A program made the position numbers and the translations under genes. Positions 21,494 to 30,962 of a DNA stretch of 64,000 nucleotides are shown here, one piece after another. Position 1 is the first letter of the stretch. Each line of letters opens with the position of its first letter. The notes beneath the pieces are model-generated. The model did not search any database. It was not told where the DNA came from and was given only the letters and a program-made list of their open reading frames with translations. Source of the stretch: Phenylobacterium aquaticum. Lineage in GTDB: Bacteria; Pseudomonadota; Alphaproteobacteria; Caulobacterales; Caulobacteraceae. The DNA lies in NCBI GenBank assembly GCA_947378305.1, contig CANCJJ010000001.1:62001-126000 (forward strand), written 5' to 3'.

Positions 21494-22539
21494 CAGACCC
21501 CCTCCCCTTTGAGAACATCCCGCGCCAGGGCCGCAATCTCGCGGCAGGCCCTGTCCGCCGCCGGTATGGCCCCGGTAAAGGCGGTAAATCCGTGGCTCAG
21601 GCTGTCATAGCAACGATAGGTCACAGCCACACCGGCCTGGCGCAGACGCTCGGCATAGGCCAGGCCCTGATCGACCAGGGGGTCAAACCCGGCCGTCACG
21701 ACAATGGCGGGCGCGAGGCCTTCCAGGGACTCGGCGCCCAGGGGCGACAGTCGCCTTTGGATCGGATCATCTGACGGGGTCATGTAGAGGCTCATGAACC
21801 AGTCCATAATGGGCCGGCTCAAGGGGAAGGCGTCCCCATAGGTGGTCATGGACGGGGTTTCACTGGCCACGTCCACGCAAGGATAGACCAAAAGCTGGAG
21901 GGCAGGCTGGGGTTCCCCGGCCTGCTGGAGGTCCTGGGCGATGATGGCTGCGAAATGACCGCCCATGGAGTCCCCGCCTATGGCCGCCTGGCCAGCCGGA
22001 GCACCGAGGTCTGCGGCATTATCCCGGGCCCATCTGAAGGCCGCCAGCATGTCATCAAGTCCGGCCGGAAAACGGTGCTCGGGGGCCAGCCGGTAGTCCA
22101 CCGACAGGACCGGCCCGCGCAAGGTCTTGGCCAGCAGGCCACAAAAGGCTTCGCAGGTGTCCAGGTCGCCTATAACCCCGCCGCCCATGTGGGCATAGAC
22201 CAGCACCGGCATGGCCGGGTCCTGACGGGCAGGGCGGTAGACCCGCGCGGCGCAGCCTCCGGCGGGGGTCGGAACCCGCAGGGTCTCCACCCGAACCGAG
22301 GGGTCCAGATCGCCAGACAGGGCCGCCAGACCCCGGGCACTGGCGTCGCGGGCAGCTTCAGGTGTCAGGGTATTCATGGCCGGGGACCGGCGCGATCCCG
22401 CGGTTATAAACTGCAGACGGGGGTCCAGGGTCCGACCGCCCTTATAGACCACGCCGCCACCGGACATCAGCCGCAAGATGGGGGCCGGAAGCGAGAGCAG
22501 GGTGCGGACAATCTGCCTTTGGGTGGACAATCGGGCCAT
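21493..22539 (-). CDS. Alpha/beta hydrolase (HSL-like esterase/lipase)
   Basis: YAHMGGGVIGDLDTCEAF (HGG-like), AAIGGDSMGGHFAA, Asp/His C-terminal region. Confidence 0.87.
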   Translation of the reverse strand: MARLSTQRQIVRTLLSLPAPILRLMSGGGVVYKGGRTLDPRLQFITAGSRRSPAMNTLTPEAARDASARGLAALSGDLDPSVRVETLRVPTPAGGCAARVYRPARQDPAMPVLVYAHMGGGVIGDLDTCEAFCGLLAKTLRGPVLSVDYRLAPEHRFPAGLDDMLAAFRWARDNAADLGAPAGQAAIGGDSMGGHFAAIIAQDLQQAGEPQPALQLLVYPCVDVASETPSMTTYGDAFPLSRPIMDWFMSLYMTPSDDPIQRRLSPLGAESLEGLAPAIVVTAGFDPLVDQGLAYAERLRQAGVAVTYRCYDSLSHGFTAFTGAIPAADRACREIAALARDVLKGEGV

Positions 22540-23162
22540 TAGTTCGTGCTCCGCCTCAAACCGGTCACGCCAGTCAGGATCATGGTCACAGCAAAGTCCG
22601 TGGCCGCCTGGGTATCCACCGGGCGCCGGACCAGCATCTGCTCACCCACATAACGCGCAATGCCGATACAGGCAGCGGCCAACATGTAGGGATCGCCCCC
22701 CTGGGCTCCGCCCCGGGCGGCCTCCTCGACAATACTGGCCCGGACCTCCTCAAAGACGGCAAGACCCTCGGGCGTCACCCCATGGACCCGGGGATGGGAC
22801 TCATCGATTGGGCGGCGCGCCAGCCAGTTGGACTGCTCGTCCGCCAGGAAGGTGTAATAGGCCCCCAGGGCCCTTCGAACAAAGTCTGCCCAATCCGAGG
22901 CCTGCTCGCGCTGGGCCTTGAGGATTGGGGCAAATCGACGCGTACCGTCATCGGACAGGGCGGCGGCCACCTCGTCCTTGGATCGGAAATAGTTGTAAAA
23001 GGTACCCGCTGCGAGGCCTGTGCGGCGGATGATGTCTCGCACGGTGACGGCGTCATAGCCCAGTTCCCCGAAGACAGAGCGGGCGGCCTCGAGGATGGCC
23101 TGACGGTTTTGAACCTTGGTCAGCTCGCGACGACCAGGTGGAACGCTTAGAACTTGGGACAT
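22539..23162 (-). CDS. TetR/AcrR family transcriptional regulator
   Basis: N-terminal HTH: ILEAARSVFGELGYDAVTVRDIIRRTGLAAGTFYNYFRSKDEV. Confidence 0.93.
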   Translation of the reverse strand: MSQVLSVPPGRRELTKVQNRQAILEAARSVFGELGYDAVTVRDIIRRTGLAAGTFYNYFRSKDEVAAALSDDGTRRFAPILKAQREQASDWADFVRRALGAYYTFLADEQSNWLARRPIDESHPRVHGVTPEGLAVFEEVRASIVEEAARGGAQGGDPYMLAAACIGIARYVGEQMLVRRPVDTQAATDFAVTMILTGVTGLRRSTN

Positions 23163-23176
23163 GAAGGCCTGAAAAA

Positions 23177-23190
23177 ATGACAGGCGTCAT
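23177..23190. promoter_or_regulatory. Candidate TetR operator
   Basis: Dyad ATGAC-AGGC-GTCAT, 15-28 nt upstream of the tetR start codon. Confidence 0.5.
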
Positions 23191-23192
23191 AC

Positions 23193-23246
23193 TTAGAGCA
23201 TGTTCCGATAAGTGGGAACCGGTTATCGGATCGAAACATGCTCTAA
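23193..23246. repeat. Palindromic intergenic repeat, copy A
   Basis: ttagagcatgttccgataagtgggaaccggttatcggatcgaaacatgctctaa; arms TTAGAGCATGTT/AACATGCTCTAA and CCGATAA/TTATCGG. Confidence 0.88.
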
Positions 23247-23258
23247 CTTTTTGAACGA

Positions 23259-23306
23259 GAGCCCTTTTTGTCCCTTTAGTCAGATCAGACTAAAGGGAAA
23301 GGGCTC
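23259..23306. repeat. Palindrome B: hairpin between the two copies of repeat A
   Basis: gagccctttttgtccctttagtcagatcagactaaagggaaagggctc; long near-perfect inverted repeat, 6-nt loop. Confidence 0.8.
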
Positions 23307-23308
23307 GT

Positions 23309-23352
23309 GAGCATGTTCCGATAAGTGGGAACCGGTTATCGGATCGAAACAG
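23309..23352. repeat. Palindromic intergenic repeat, copy A' (right flank truncated)
   Basis: gagcatgttccgataagtgggaaccggttatcggatcgaaac is identical to copy A over its shared length. Confidence 0.85.
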
Positions 23353-23392
23353 ATGTCCCAGGGCGGTGAAGCCCTGGGATGGTCTGGTGATC

Positions 23393-25063
23393 CTACTTCC
23401 GCTGGGCGGCGGTGAGATCTCGCTCAGCCTTGAACTCCGCCCCGGCCTTCCAGGCAGGCCAGCGATTTGAATTGGCCAGATCGAGGCCCAACTCAAGCAA
23501 GATGCCGCCGTCCTGGGCCGCGCCGGTCAAATTCCAGCTTGGCGAATATTCATCCGCGGGCTGGTGATAGCGATAGGTGACATAGTCCTTGGCCAGGGCC
23601 TCACCACGTTCACGCCCGCCATCGATCAGGTCCTGCCCGGACCCGAAGGACAGGGCGGGTACACCGCGCTTGGCGAAGGGGAAATGGTCCGACCGGAAGA
23701 AACTGCCGGCGCCCGGACGGGGATCGGGGCTGTAGACCCGGCCATGACGACCCGCCACCGCAATCAGATCATCCTGCAGGGTCAGGGGCGCATTTCCGGA
23801 GGTCGTGAAGTCCCGCGCCGGACCCGAGGTCGAGCCACCATCCATATTGATGTCGGCAACTGTGGTGGCCAGGGGATAGAGCGGGTTGGCCGCATAGTAT
23901 TCCGAACCCAAAAGGCCCTTTTCTTCGGCGGTCACCGACAGAAAGACCACTGAGCGATCGGTGCGCGGGGCCTGAGCCGCCGCCCGGGCGATTTCGATCA
24001 GCAGGGCCGAGCCCATCGCATTGTCCTGGGCCCCATTATAGATCTTGTCGCCCTTGGTGTCGGGCAGACCAATGCCCAGGTGATCCCAGTGCGCCGAATA
24101 AATGACGGTCTCGTCCGGGCGCTTGGTGCCGGGCAGAATTCCAGCCACATTCTTCGACACGATCTTTTCGACATTGACGTCAAAGTCGGTTGAGAAGGTC
24201 ACGCCCTCCAGGGTCACAGGCTTGAAGGCCCGGGTCTGGGCCGAGGCCTTGAGGGCTTCAAAATCCAGGCCCGCCGCCTTGAAGAGCCCAACCGTAACAT
24301 CGCGTTGCACCCAGGCTTCAATCGGAGCATGGGCTTCGGTCGGCTTGGCGCGGATGATATCAAAGACGGTATTGGTGTTGGAATTCTTCACCGTATTCCA
24401 GCCATAGGAGGCCGGATCGGTTTCGTGAATAACGATGAAGCCCACCGCGCCCCGACGGGCCGCTTCCTCATACTTGTAGGTCCAGCGACCATAATAGGTC
24501 ATGGCCTTGCCGCCAAAATCGCCCTTGCCGGTTTCAAAGTCGGGGTCATTTATCAGGACGAGGGCAATCTTTCCCTTCAGGTCAACGCCCTTGAAGTCAT
24601 CCCACTGGCGCTCGGGGGCCGTCACGCCGTAACCAATAAAGACCACCGGAGCAGACTTGACCGTGACGTGCTGGGCTCCGGTCTGGGGTGCCCGAATGGC
24701 GATCTGCTCGCCCTGGGTCCAGGTTTGGGTCTGGCCCTTGACCTGCACGCTGACGGCCACCGGGCCCTTGGTATCAAACTTGGCCAGGGGAACATCCTGG
24801 GTCCAGGACCGCTTGCCATCCTTAAGGTCGCCGCCGGGCTGGAGCCCGGCCAGCTTGAACTGGTCGGTCATGTACTGCACGGCCTTGCGTTCGCCCTCGG
24901 TGGCCGGGCCGCGCCCTTCAAAGGCATCCGAGGCCAGAATCTTGACGTGTTCGGTCAGCCGCGCCGGATCGAGGTCGCCCGCCAGGGCTACATTTGCGAA
25001 TAAAATCAGGGCAGTTGAGCCCAGAAGGACAAACCGGTTCATCATTACCTTCAGTGTGCGCAT
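23393..25063 (-). CDS. Secreted M28 family metallopeptidase
   Basis: Signal peptide; VIYSAHWDHLGIG, GAQDNAMGSALLIEIARA, FLSVTAEEKGLLGSEYYA, SDHFPFAKRGVPAL. Confidence 0.92.
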   Translation of the reverse strand: MRTLKVMMNRFVLLGSTALILFANVALAGDLDPARLTEHVKILASDAFEGRGPATEGERKAVQYMTDQFKLAGLQPGGDLKDGKRSWTQDVPLAKFDTKGPVAVSVQVKGQTQTWTQGEQIAIRAPQTGAQHVTVKSAPVVFIGYGVTAPERQWDDFKGVDLKGKIALVLINDPDFETGKGDFGGKAMTYYGRWTYKYEEAARRGAVGFIVIHETDPASYGWNTVKNSNTNTVFDIIRAKPTEAHAPIEAWVQRDVTVGLFKAAGLDFEALKASAQTRAFKPVTLEGVTFSTDFDVNVEKIVSKNVAGILPGTKRPDETVIYSAHWDHLGIGLPDTKGDKIYNGAQDNAMGSALLIEIARAAAQAPRTDRSVVFLSVTAEEKGLLGSEYYAANPLYPLATTVADINMDGGSTSGPARDFTTSGNAPLTLQDDLIAVAGRHGRVYSPDPRPGAGSFFRSDHFPFAKRGVPALSFGSGQDLIDGGRERGEALAKDYVTYRYHQPADEYSPSWNLTGAAQDGGILLELGLDLANSNRWPAWKAGAEFKAERDLTAAQRK

Positions 25064-25164
25064 ATCCGGGGACAGCCCGGAGTTTCCAAAATCAAAGCCA
25101 CCATAGGCAGAGCGCCTGCGCGCCGGAAGACCAACCTGAATAATAATTTAATTGGCCCGGGATT

Positions 25165-25187
25165 CTAACATCGCTAGTTAGCATGTT
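25165..25187. promoter_or_regulatory. Candidate operator upstream of RND efflux operon
   Basis: AACAT-c-GCTA-gt-TAGC-ATGTT dyad (25167-25187) with overlapping CTAAC...GTTAG (25165-25181) in the divergent intergenic region. Confidence 0.45.
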
Positions 25188-25279
25188 GCGGCGCAATATA
25201 ACGGGACTGGCCGCCGTGATCATCGAGGCGTCTGTTATGGCCTCGGGTTCAGAGTTTGATCTTGGTATTTGAAAAGCCC

Positions 25280-26716
25280 ATGCGCCCAGCCGCTCTTATA
25301 ACTGCCAGCCTTGCCACGCTTGCCCTGTCGGCCTGTGCCTCGGCCCGCAAGCCCGATGTCCAGGTCCCGGCCAGCTTCGAAATGGCCCAGACCAGCCAGA
25401 CGGCCACGTCCGCCCAGCTCGAAACCTGGTGGCGACAGATTGATGATCCAGCCCTGACCGGACTGATTGAACAGGCGCTCAAGGCGAGCCCGGATGCCCG
25501 ATCTGCCTCCGCGCGGCTGATCGAGGCTCAAGCCACATCGGGAACAGCCCTGATTGCCTTCCTTCCCCAGGGCAATGGCCAGGGGTCCACCAAGGAAACC
25601 CGCACGACCCTGGACTCCGGCACGGCGGTCAATATTCCCGGTTACTCGACCAAGGGCACGTCGACCAATTCCAGCGGGAACCTGAATGTCAGCTGGGAAA
25701 TGGACCTGTTCGGGCGGATCTTTGCGGTGGCCCGCGCGGCCAATGGCGATTCTGCGGCGGCACGATTCAACTATGAGGCCAGCCGGGCCAGTCTGGCCGC
25801 CAATGTGGCCGACGTCTATTTTCAGGGCCAGGGCCTGGCGATCCAGCTGGAAGATGCCCGCGAGACTGTGCGCATCCAAACAGACCTTCAGGCCGTGGCC
25901 GAAGCCCGGGTCACCCATGGCCTGATTTCCCGCGCGGATGGCAACAAGGCCAGGGTCGATCTTGCCCAGGCGCAGAGCCAGGCCGCCGGACTCGAGGCTG
26001 AGTTTCAAGCCACGCGCCGCACCCTGCTCGTCCTGGTCGGACGCGGGCTGGAGGCAGGGTCGAGCCTGCCCATGACCTCCCGCCTGGCCCAGGTTCCGGA
26101 GGTCCCGGCAACCGTCCCCGGTGAAATCCTTGCCCGACGCCCTGATGTGCGGGAAGCCAAGGCCAGGATTGAGAGCCAGGCAGGGCGTTTGACCTATGCC
26201 GAACTGGCCTTCTTCCCAACCTTCACCCTGACCCCCGGCATTGGCCTGTCAAAGTCCCAGCAGACGGGCTACCAGTCCAGCACTCGTTTCTGGTCCATTG
26301 GCGGCACGGTCAGCCAGCCCGTCCTGTCCATCCCCCGCCTCCTGACCGACCTGAAGTCCCAGAAGGCGCGCACCGAACAGGCGGTCATTGCCTATGAAAA
26401 GGCCGTGCAGACCGCCTATGGCGAAGCCGACAGCGCTTTGGTGCGGTTCGCGGCAGACCAGCGTCGCGTAGCCCTCCTCTCCGAAGGCGAGGCCCAGGCC
26501 CGTCAGGCCTCCGAGGCCGCACGCATTCGGTATGGGGCGGGACTTGATGATCTCCAGACCACGCTTGCCGCCGAACTCAGCTGGCGGGCAGCCCGTTCTC
26601 AAATGACTGCAGCCCAGGTCCAGGCCCTTCGGCGCTCCGTTCAAACCTACAAGGCCCTCGGCGGCGGCTGGCCCGCGTCGAGCCTATCCACAGACAAGAA
26701 GGCGCGTGCGTCGTGA
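25280..26716 (+). CDS. RND efflux system outer membrane lipoprotein (NodT/OprM-type)
   Basis: Lipobox LSACAS; VPEVPATVPGEILARRPDVREAKARI. Confidence 0.92.
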   Translation: MRPAALITASLATLALSACASARKPDVQVPASFEMAQTSQTATSAQLETWWRQIDDPALTGLIEQALKASPDARSASARLIEAQATSGTALIAFLPQGNGQGSTKETRTTLDSGTAVNIPGYSTKGTSTNSSGNLNVSWEMDLFGRIFAVARAANGDSAAARFNYEASRASLAANVADVYFQGQGLAIQLEDARETVRIQTDLQAVAEARVTHGLISRADGNKARVDLAQAQSQAAGLEAEFQATRRTLLVLVGRGLEAGSSLPMTSRLAQVPEVPATVPGEILARRPDVREAKARIESQAGRLTYAELAFFPTFTLTPGIGLSKSQQTGYQSSTRFWSIGGTVSQPVLSIPRLLTDLKSQKARTEQAVIAYEKAVQTAYGEADSALVRFAADQRRVALLSEGEAQARQASEAARIRYGAGLDDLQTTLAAELSWRAARSQMTAAQVQALRRSVQTYKALGGGWPASSLSTDKKARAS

Positions 26717-27807
26717 TGAAACTTTCTTACCCATCCGCCCTGATCCTGTTGGCCCTCGGGGCCCTGACCGTCACGGGGTGCAGCAAGACGCCTGTGGTTC
26801 GAGAAACCGCCGCCGAGCGGGCCCGGGCGGTTCAGGTGATCAAGATTGAGCCCCGGGTGATCGAAGGCTCGGTCGCCGCGGACGGCGTCCTGCTTCCCCG
26901 GGAGGAAGTGGCGGTCATGCCGGAAGTCTCTGGCTATCGGGTCGATCGCGTCCTGGTGGACGAGGGCCAGTATGTGCGTGCGGGTCAGCCCCTGGTTGAA
27001 ATCGACCGGGCCTTGATCAGTTCGCAGCTTGACCAGCAGAAGGCCCTGGCGGCCCAGGCGGCGGTCCAGGCCGAACAGGCCGAAGCCCAGGCAGCACGGG
27101 TCAAGGGTCTCGATGGTCAGGGCGTCCTGTCCCAGGAACAACTCGATCAACGCCGCTTTCAGGCGCGCGCCGCGCGCGCCACCGCCAATGCCCAGGCCGC
27201 CGCCGCCCGGGACATCGAAACCCGCGCCGGCAAGCTGACCGTCCGCGCCCCCGTTGCCGGTCTGGTCCTGGAACGGAATGTGCGGCCGGGTGACATGACC
27301 GCCCCTGCCGGGACCCCCTGGTTCCGGATTGCGCAGGGCGGTGAAATCGAACTCAAGGCAGAACTCTCGGAGCTGGACCTGGGTCGAATCCGGACCGGCC
27401 AGCGGGCTGAGGTCTCCCTCACCAGCGGGGCCGTCACCACCGGGACCGTGCGGGTCATTTCACCGCAGCTTTCCAGCCAGACCAAGCTGGGAAATGTGCG
27501 GATTCGTCTGCCTGTCAGGTCGGACATTCGCTCCGGCGGCTATGGTCGGGCCCAATTTTCCCAGGCTGGAACCCCAGGCCTTGCCGTTCCCGAAACGGCG
27601 ATCCGTTTTGATGCCAACGGGGCCAGCGTCATGGTGGTTGGACCGGACAACAAGGTCAAACGCGCCTCTGTGGTCACCGGCATTCGCGGCTCTGGCCTCG
27701 TGGCCCTGACTCAGGGCCCGCCAGCCGGAACCCTTGTCGTACAAGGGGCCGCAGCCTTCCTGCTCGATGGCGACACTGTCCGTCCTGTTCAGGGCTCCAG
27801 CAAATGA
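26713..27807 (+). CDS. RND efflux periplasmic adaptor subunit
   Basis: Lipoprotein signal (VTGCSK); barrel-sandwich VMPEVSGYRVDRVLVDEGQYVRAGQPLVEID, RAPVAGLVLERNVRPGD; start overlaps preceding stop. Confidence 0.93.
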   Translation: MMKLSYPSALILLALGALTVTGCSKTPVVRETAAERARAVQVIKIEPRVIEGSVAADGVLLPREEVAVMPEVSGYRVDRVLVDEGQYVRAGQPLVEIDRALISSQLDQQKALAAQAAVQAEQAEAQAARVKGLDGQGVLSQEQLDQRRFQARAARATANAQAAAARDIETRAGKLTVRAPVAGLVLERNVRPGDMTAPAGTPWFRIAQGGEIELKAELSELDLGRIRTGQRAEVSLTSGAVTTGTVRVISPQLSSQTKLGNVRIRLPVRSDIRSGGYGRAQFSQAGTPGLAVPETAIRFDANGASVMVVGPDNKVKRASVVTGIRGSGLVALTQGPPAGTLVVQGAAAFLLDGDTVRPVQGSSK

Positions 27808-30800
27808 GCCAGGACACATCGAAGGAGCATAATAGCGGCTTCGGAATTTCGAGCTGGGCGATCCGCAATCCCGTCCCCGTCGCCATACTGTTCATCGCCC
27901 TGGTCCTGACCGGAATGATCGCCTATGGCGGTCTACCGGTGAAGCAATACCCCAATGTCCAGTTCCCCCTGGTCACCATAACCGTGACCCAGAATGGGGC
28001 GGCCCCTTCAGAAATGGAGACCCAGATCACGCGTCCGGTCGAGGACGCCATGTCAGGGGTGACCGGGGTCAAGAATATCTTTTCCTCGGTGAGCCAGGGC
28101 GTTTCTGTCACGAGCATCGAGTTTGACCTGGGCCAGGACCTCCAGAAGAAAAAGGATGACGTCCAGTCACGGGTCGATCAGCTCCGGTCGGTCCTGCCCC
28201 GGGAAATTGATGAACCCACCGTCACCCGGGTCGAGCTGGATAGCCAACCCATACTGACCTACGCGGTCGAAGCGCCAGCCATGACCGACGCCCAACTGTC
28301 CTGGTTCATTGATGATACGGTCGCCCGCACGGTGCAGGCGGCACCTGGCGTGTCCCAGACCAGCAGGGTCGGCGGGGCCAATCGCGAAATCAACATCGTC
28401 GTTGATCCCAACAAGCTCACGGCCCGTGGCCTGACGGCCGCCTCGGTCAATGCCGCCCTGCGCGGCTTCGATGTCGATGCCGCCGGTGGCCGGGTCTCGG
28501 TCGGGGGACGCGAACAGACCCTGCGAATCCTGGGCGCGGTCAATACCCTTGAGGCCCTGCAAAACCTGACCATCCCGACGGGTCAGGGGCGGTTCGTAAA
28601 ACTGTCCGACGTCGCCCAGATTGGTGACGGAGCCTCCGAGCCCCGCGGCTTTGCCCGGTTCAACAATCGCCCGGTGGTGGGCTTCCAGGTCATGAAGACC
28701 CGGGATTCCAGCGACGTGGCCGTGGATGACGGCGTCGTTGCCGTCCTGGCCAAGCTTCAGAAGGCCACGCCCGGGGTCAAGTTCGTGCGGATCTTCACCT
28801 CGGTGGATGAAACCCGGGCCAGTTTCGAGGCGACAAAACACGTCCTGCTCGAAGGCATGCTCCTGGCGGCCATCGTGGTCTTCGTCTTCCTGCGCGACTG
28901 GCGATCGACCCTGATCACAGCCTTCGCCATGCCGGTCTCCTTGATCCCGACCTTCTTCATCATGAACCTGTTCGGCTTTTCGCTGAATGTCGTCACCCTG
29001 CTGGCCTTGACCCTGGTCGTCGGCATTCTGGTGGATGACGCCATTGTCGAGATCGAGAATATCGAAAAGCGTGTGGCCCAGGGCATGCGGCCCTACCAGG
29101 CCTCCATCATGGGCGCGGACGCCATTGGTCTGGCCGTTGTGGCCACCACCATGGCAATTGTCGTGGTCTTTACGCCGGTCAGCTTCATGGGCGGCATGCC
29201 GGGACAATTCTTCCGGGAGTTTGGCCTGACGGTCTCCGTAGCCGTCCTCTTCTCCCTGGTGGTTGCGCGGCTCCTGACCCCGCTTATGGCCGCCTATCTT
29301 CTCAAGCCCGCAACCGAGATCCATCCCAGGAAGCCCTTTGAGGGCTTTTATCGCCGGGCCCTGGAATGGGCCCTGGATCACCGCATTGTTTCCTTGGTGG
29401 CAGGCGGCGTCCTGTTTGTCCTCTCGGTGCTGCTGGTGCCGCTCCTGCCCACAGGGTTCCAGCCTGCCGGGGATCCCGATTATATCTATATCAAGATCCA
29501 GGGACCGCCCGGGGCCACAGCGGCCGATATGGAAAACAGCGCCCGGCGGGTCACCAATATCTTCGAGGGTCGTCAAGGCGTTCGCGGCGTCTTCACCCAG
29601 GTTGGCTCAACGGCTGCGACCGGGAATGTCGGTTTCGGCGGCGGTGGTGGCGGCTCTGACCTGCGCGAAGGCACAGTCATTGTCCTGCTCCAGGAAAAGC
29701 GGTCCGTGACCGGGGATGATGTCAAGAACGCGACCCGCCAGATGCTGCGGACAATTCCCGACGCCCGGATCACCTTCCTGGACTTCCAAGGCGGAGCAGG
29801 CATCGAACAGGTGCTGACCAGTGATGACCCCGTGGCCCTGCAGGCGGCCAGCGCGGAGCTGGAAAAGCAAATGCGGTCGCTCAGCATTATTGCCGACCCC
29901 CGGCCCTCCATCCCCCCGGTCGGTCCGGAGCTGATTATTCGTCCCAGACCCGCCGACGCGGCCCGGCTCGGAGTCTCGGTGGACTCCATTGCCCAGGTGG
30001 CCCGGATTGCGACCATCGGGGACATTGATGCCAATGTGGCCAAGCTGACCGATGGTGAGCGACGGATTCCTGTGCGTATCCGTCTGTCGGCCGATACGCG
30101 GGCCGACCTGGCCCAGATCCGCGCCTTGCGGGTACCGACGGCCAATGGGGGCCTGACCACCCTGGATGCCGTGGCTGACATTACCTTCCAGGCCGGTCCG
30201 GCCCGGATCAACCGGTTGAACCGCAAGCGCGAGCTGACCATCCAGGCCGAACTGAATGGCTCGGTTCAGGGACCCGCCGCGAAGGCGATAGCCAACCTGC
30301 CGATCATGAAGCACCTGCCCCCCGGCGTGGGTCCGGCAGAACGCGGGCAATTACAGGCCATGAAGGAGCTGTTCGGCAATTTCGGCATGGCGCTGTTTGC
30401 CGGGGTTGCGATGATTTACGGGGTTCTGGTCCTGCTGTTCCGGTCCTTCTTCAAGCCGGTCATCATCCTGTCTGCCCTGCCGCTGGCGGTGGGTGGAGCA
30501 TTTATCGGCCTCCTGGCCTTCAAGCTGTCCTTGAGCATCCCCTCCCTGATCGGGTTCCTGATGCTGCTGGGTCTGGCGGCGAAGAATTCCATCCTGCTGG
30601 TGGAATACGCCATTGAGCGCGAGCGCGAAGGCATGGGCCAGAGGGAATCCCTGATCGAAGCCTGCCGGGAACGTGCGCGACCGATCGTCATGACGACCAT
30701 GGCCATGGCGGCCGGCATGCTGCCTACGGCTTTTGCCCTGGAAAAAGGTGCCGAATTCCGCCAGCCCATGGCGGTGGCCGTGATTGGCGGCCTGATCACC

Positions 30801-30935
30801 TCGACCCTCTTGTCCCTGGTGCTCGTACCCGTGGTTTATGAGTTCGTGGACGATTTCGAAAACTGGCTCAAACCCCGGCTGGCCAGGCTGGTCACCCCCC
30901 GGGAAGCGCCAGAACCCCGGGGACCGCTGGCCTAG
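27804..30935 (+). CDS. RND efflux permease (HAE1/AcrB family)
   Basis: 1043 aa; NPVPVAILFIALVLTGMIAYGGLPVKQYPNVQFP, VVGILVDDAIVEIENIEK, GLAAKNSILLVEYA. Confidence 0.95.
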   Translation: MSQDTSKEHNSGFGISSWAIRNPVPVAILFIALVLTGMIAYGGLPVKQYPNVQFPLVTITVTQNGAAPSEMETQITRPVEDAMSGVTGVKNIFSSVSQGVSVTSIEFDLGQDLQKKKDDVQSRVDQLRSVLPREIDEPTVTRVELDSQPILTYAVEAPAMTDAQLSWFIDDTVARTVQAAPGVSQTSRVGGANREINIVVDPNKLTARGLTAASVNAALRGFDVDAAGGRVSVGGREQTLRILGAVNTLEALQNLTIPTGQGRFVKLSDVAQIGDGASEPRGFARFNNRPVVGFQVMKTRDSSDVAVDDGVVAVLAKLQKATPGVKFVRIFTSVDETRASFEATKHVLLEGMLLAAIVVFVFLRDWRSTLITAFAMPVSLIPTFFIMNLFGFSLNVVTLLALTLVVGILVDDAIVEIENIEKRVAQGMRPYQASIMGADAIGLAVVATTMAIVVVFTPVSFMGGMPGQFFREFGLTVSVAVLFSLVVARLLTPLMAAYLLKPATEIHPRKPFEGFYRRALEWALDHRIVSLVAGGVLFVLSVLLVPLLPTGFQPAGDPDYIYIKIQGPPGATAADMENSARRVTNIFEGRQGVRGVFTQVGSTAATGNVGFGGGGGGSDLREGTVIVLLQEKRSVTGDDVKNATRQMLRTIPDARITFLDFQGGAGIEQVLTSDDPVALQAASAELEKQMRSLSIIADPRPSIPPVGPELIIRPRPADAARLGVSVDSIAQVARIATIGDIDANVAKLTDGERRIPVRIRLSADTRADLAQIRALRVPTANGGLTTLDAVADITFQAGPARINRLNRKRELTIQAELNGSVQGPAAKAIANLPIMKHLPPGVGPAERGQLQAMKELFGNFGMALFAGVAMIYGVLVLLFRSFFKPVIILSALPLAVGGAFIGLLAFKLSLSIPSLIGFLMLLGLAAKNSILLVEYAIEREREGMGQRESLIEACRERARPIVMTTMAMAAGMLPTAFALEKGAEFRQPMAVAVIGGLITSTLLSLVLVPVVYEFVDDFENWLKPRLARLVTPREAPEPRGPLA

Positions 30936-30962
30936 GGTCCGGACCTGAGGGCGGGGTTGGCT

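Noticed and set aside
29600-29680. Glycine run GFGGGGGGSDL in the RND permease
   Set aside because: Lies in a periplasmic loop of an otherwise ordinary HAE1 permease; not evidence of a new element.
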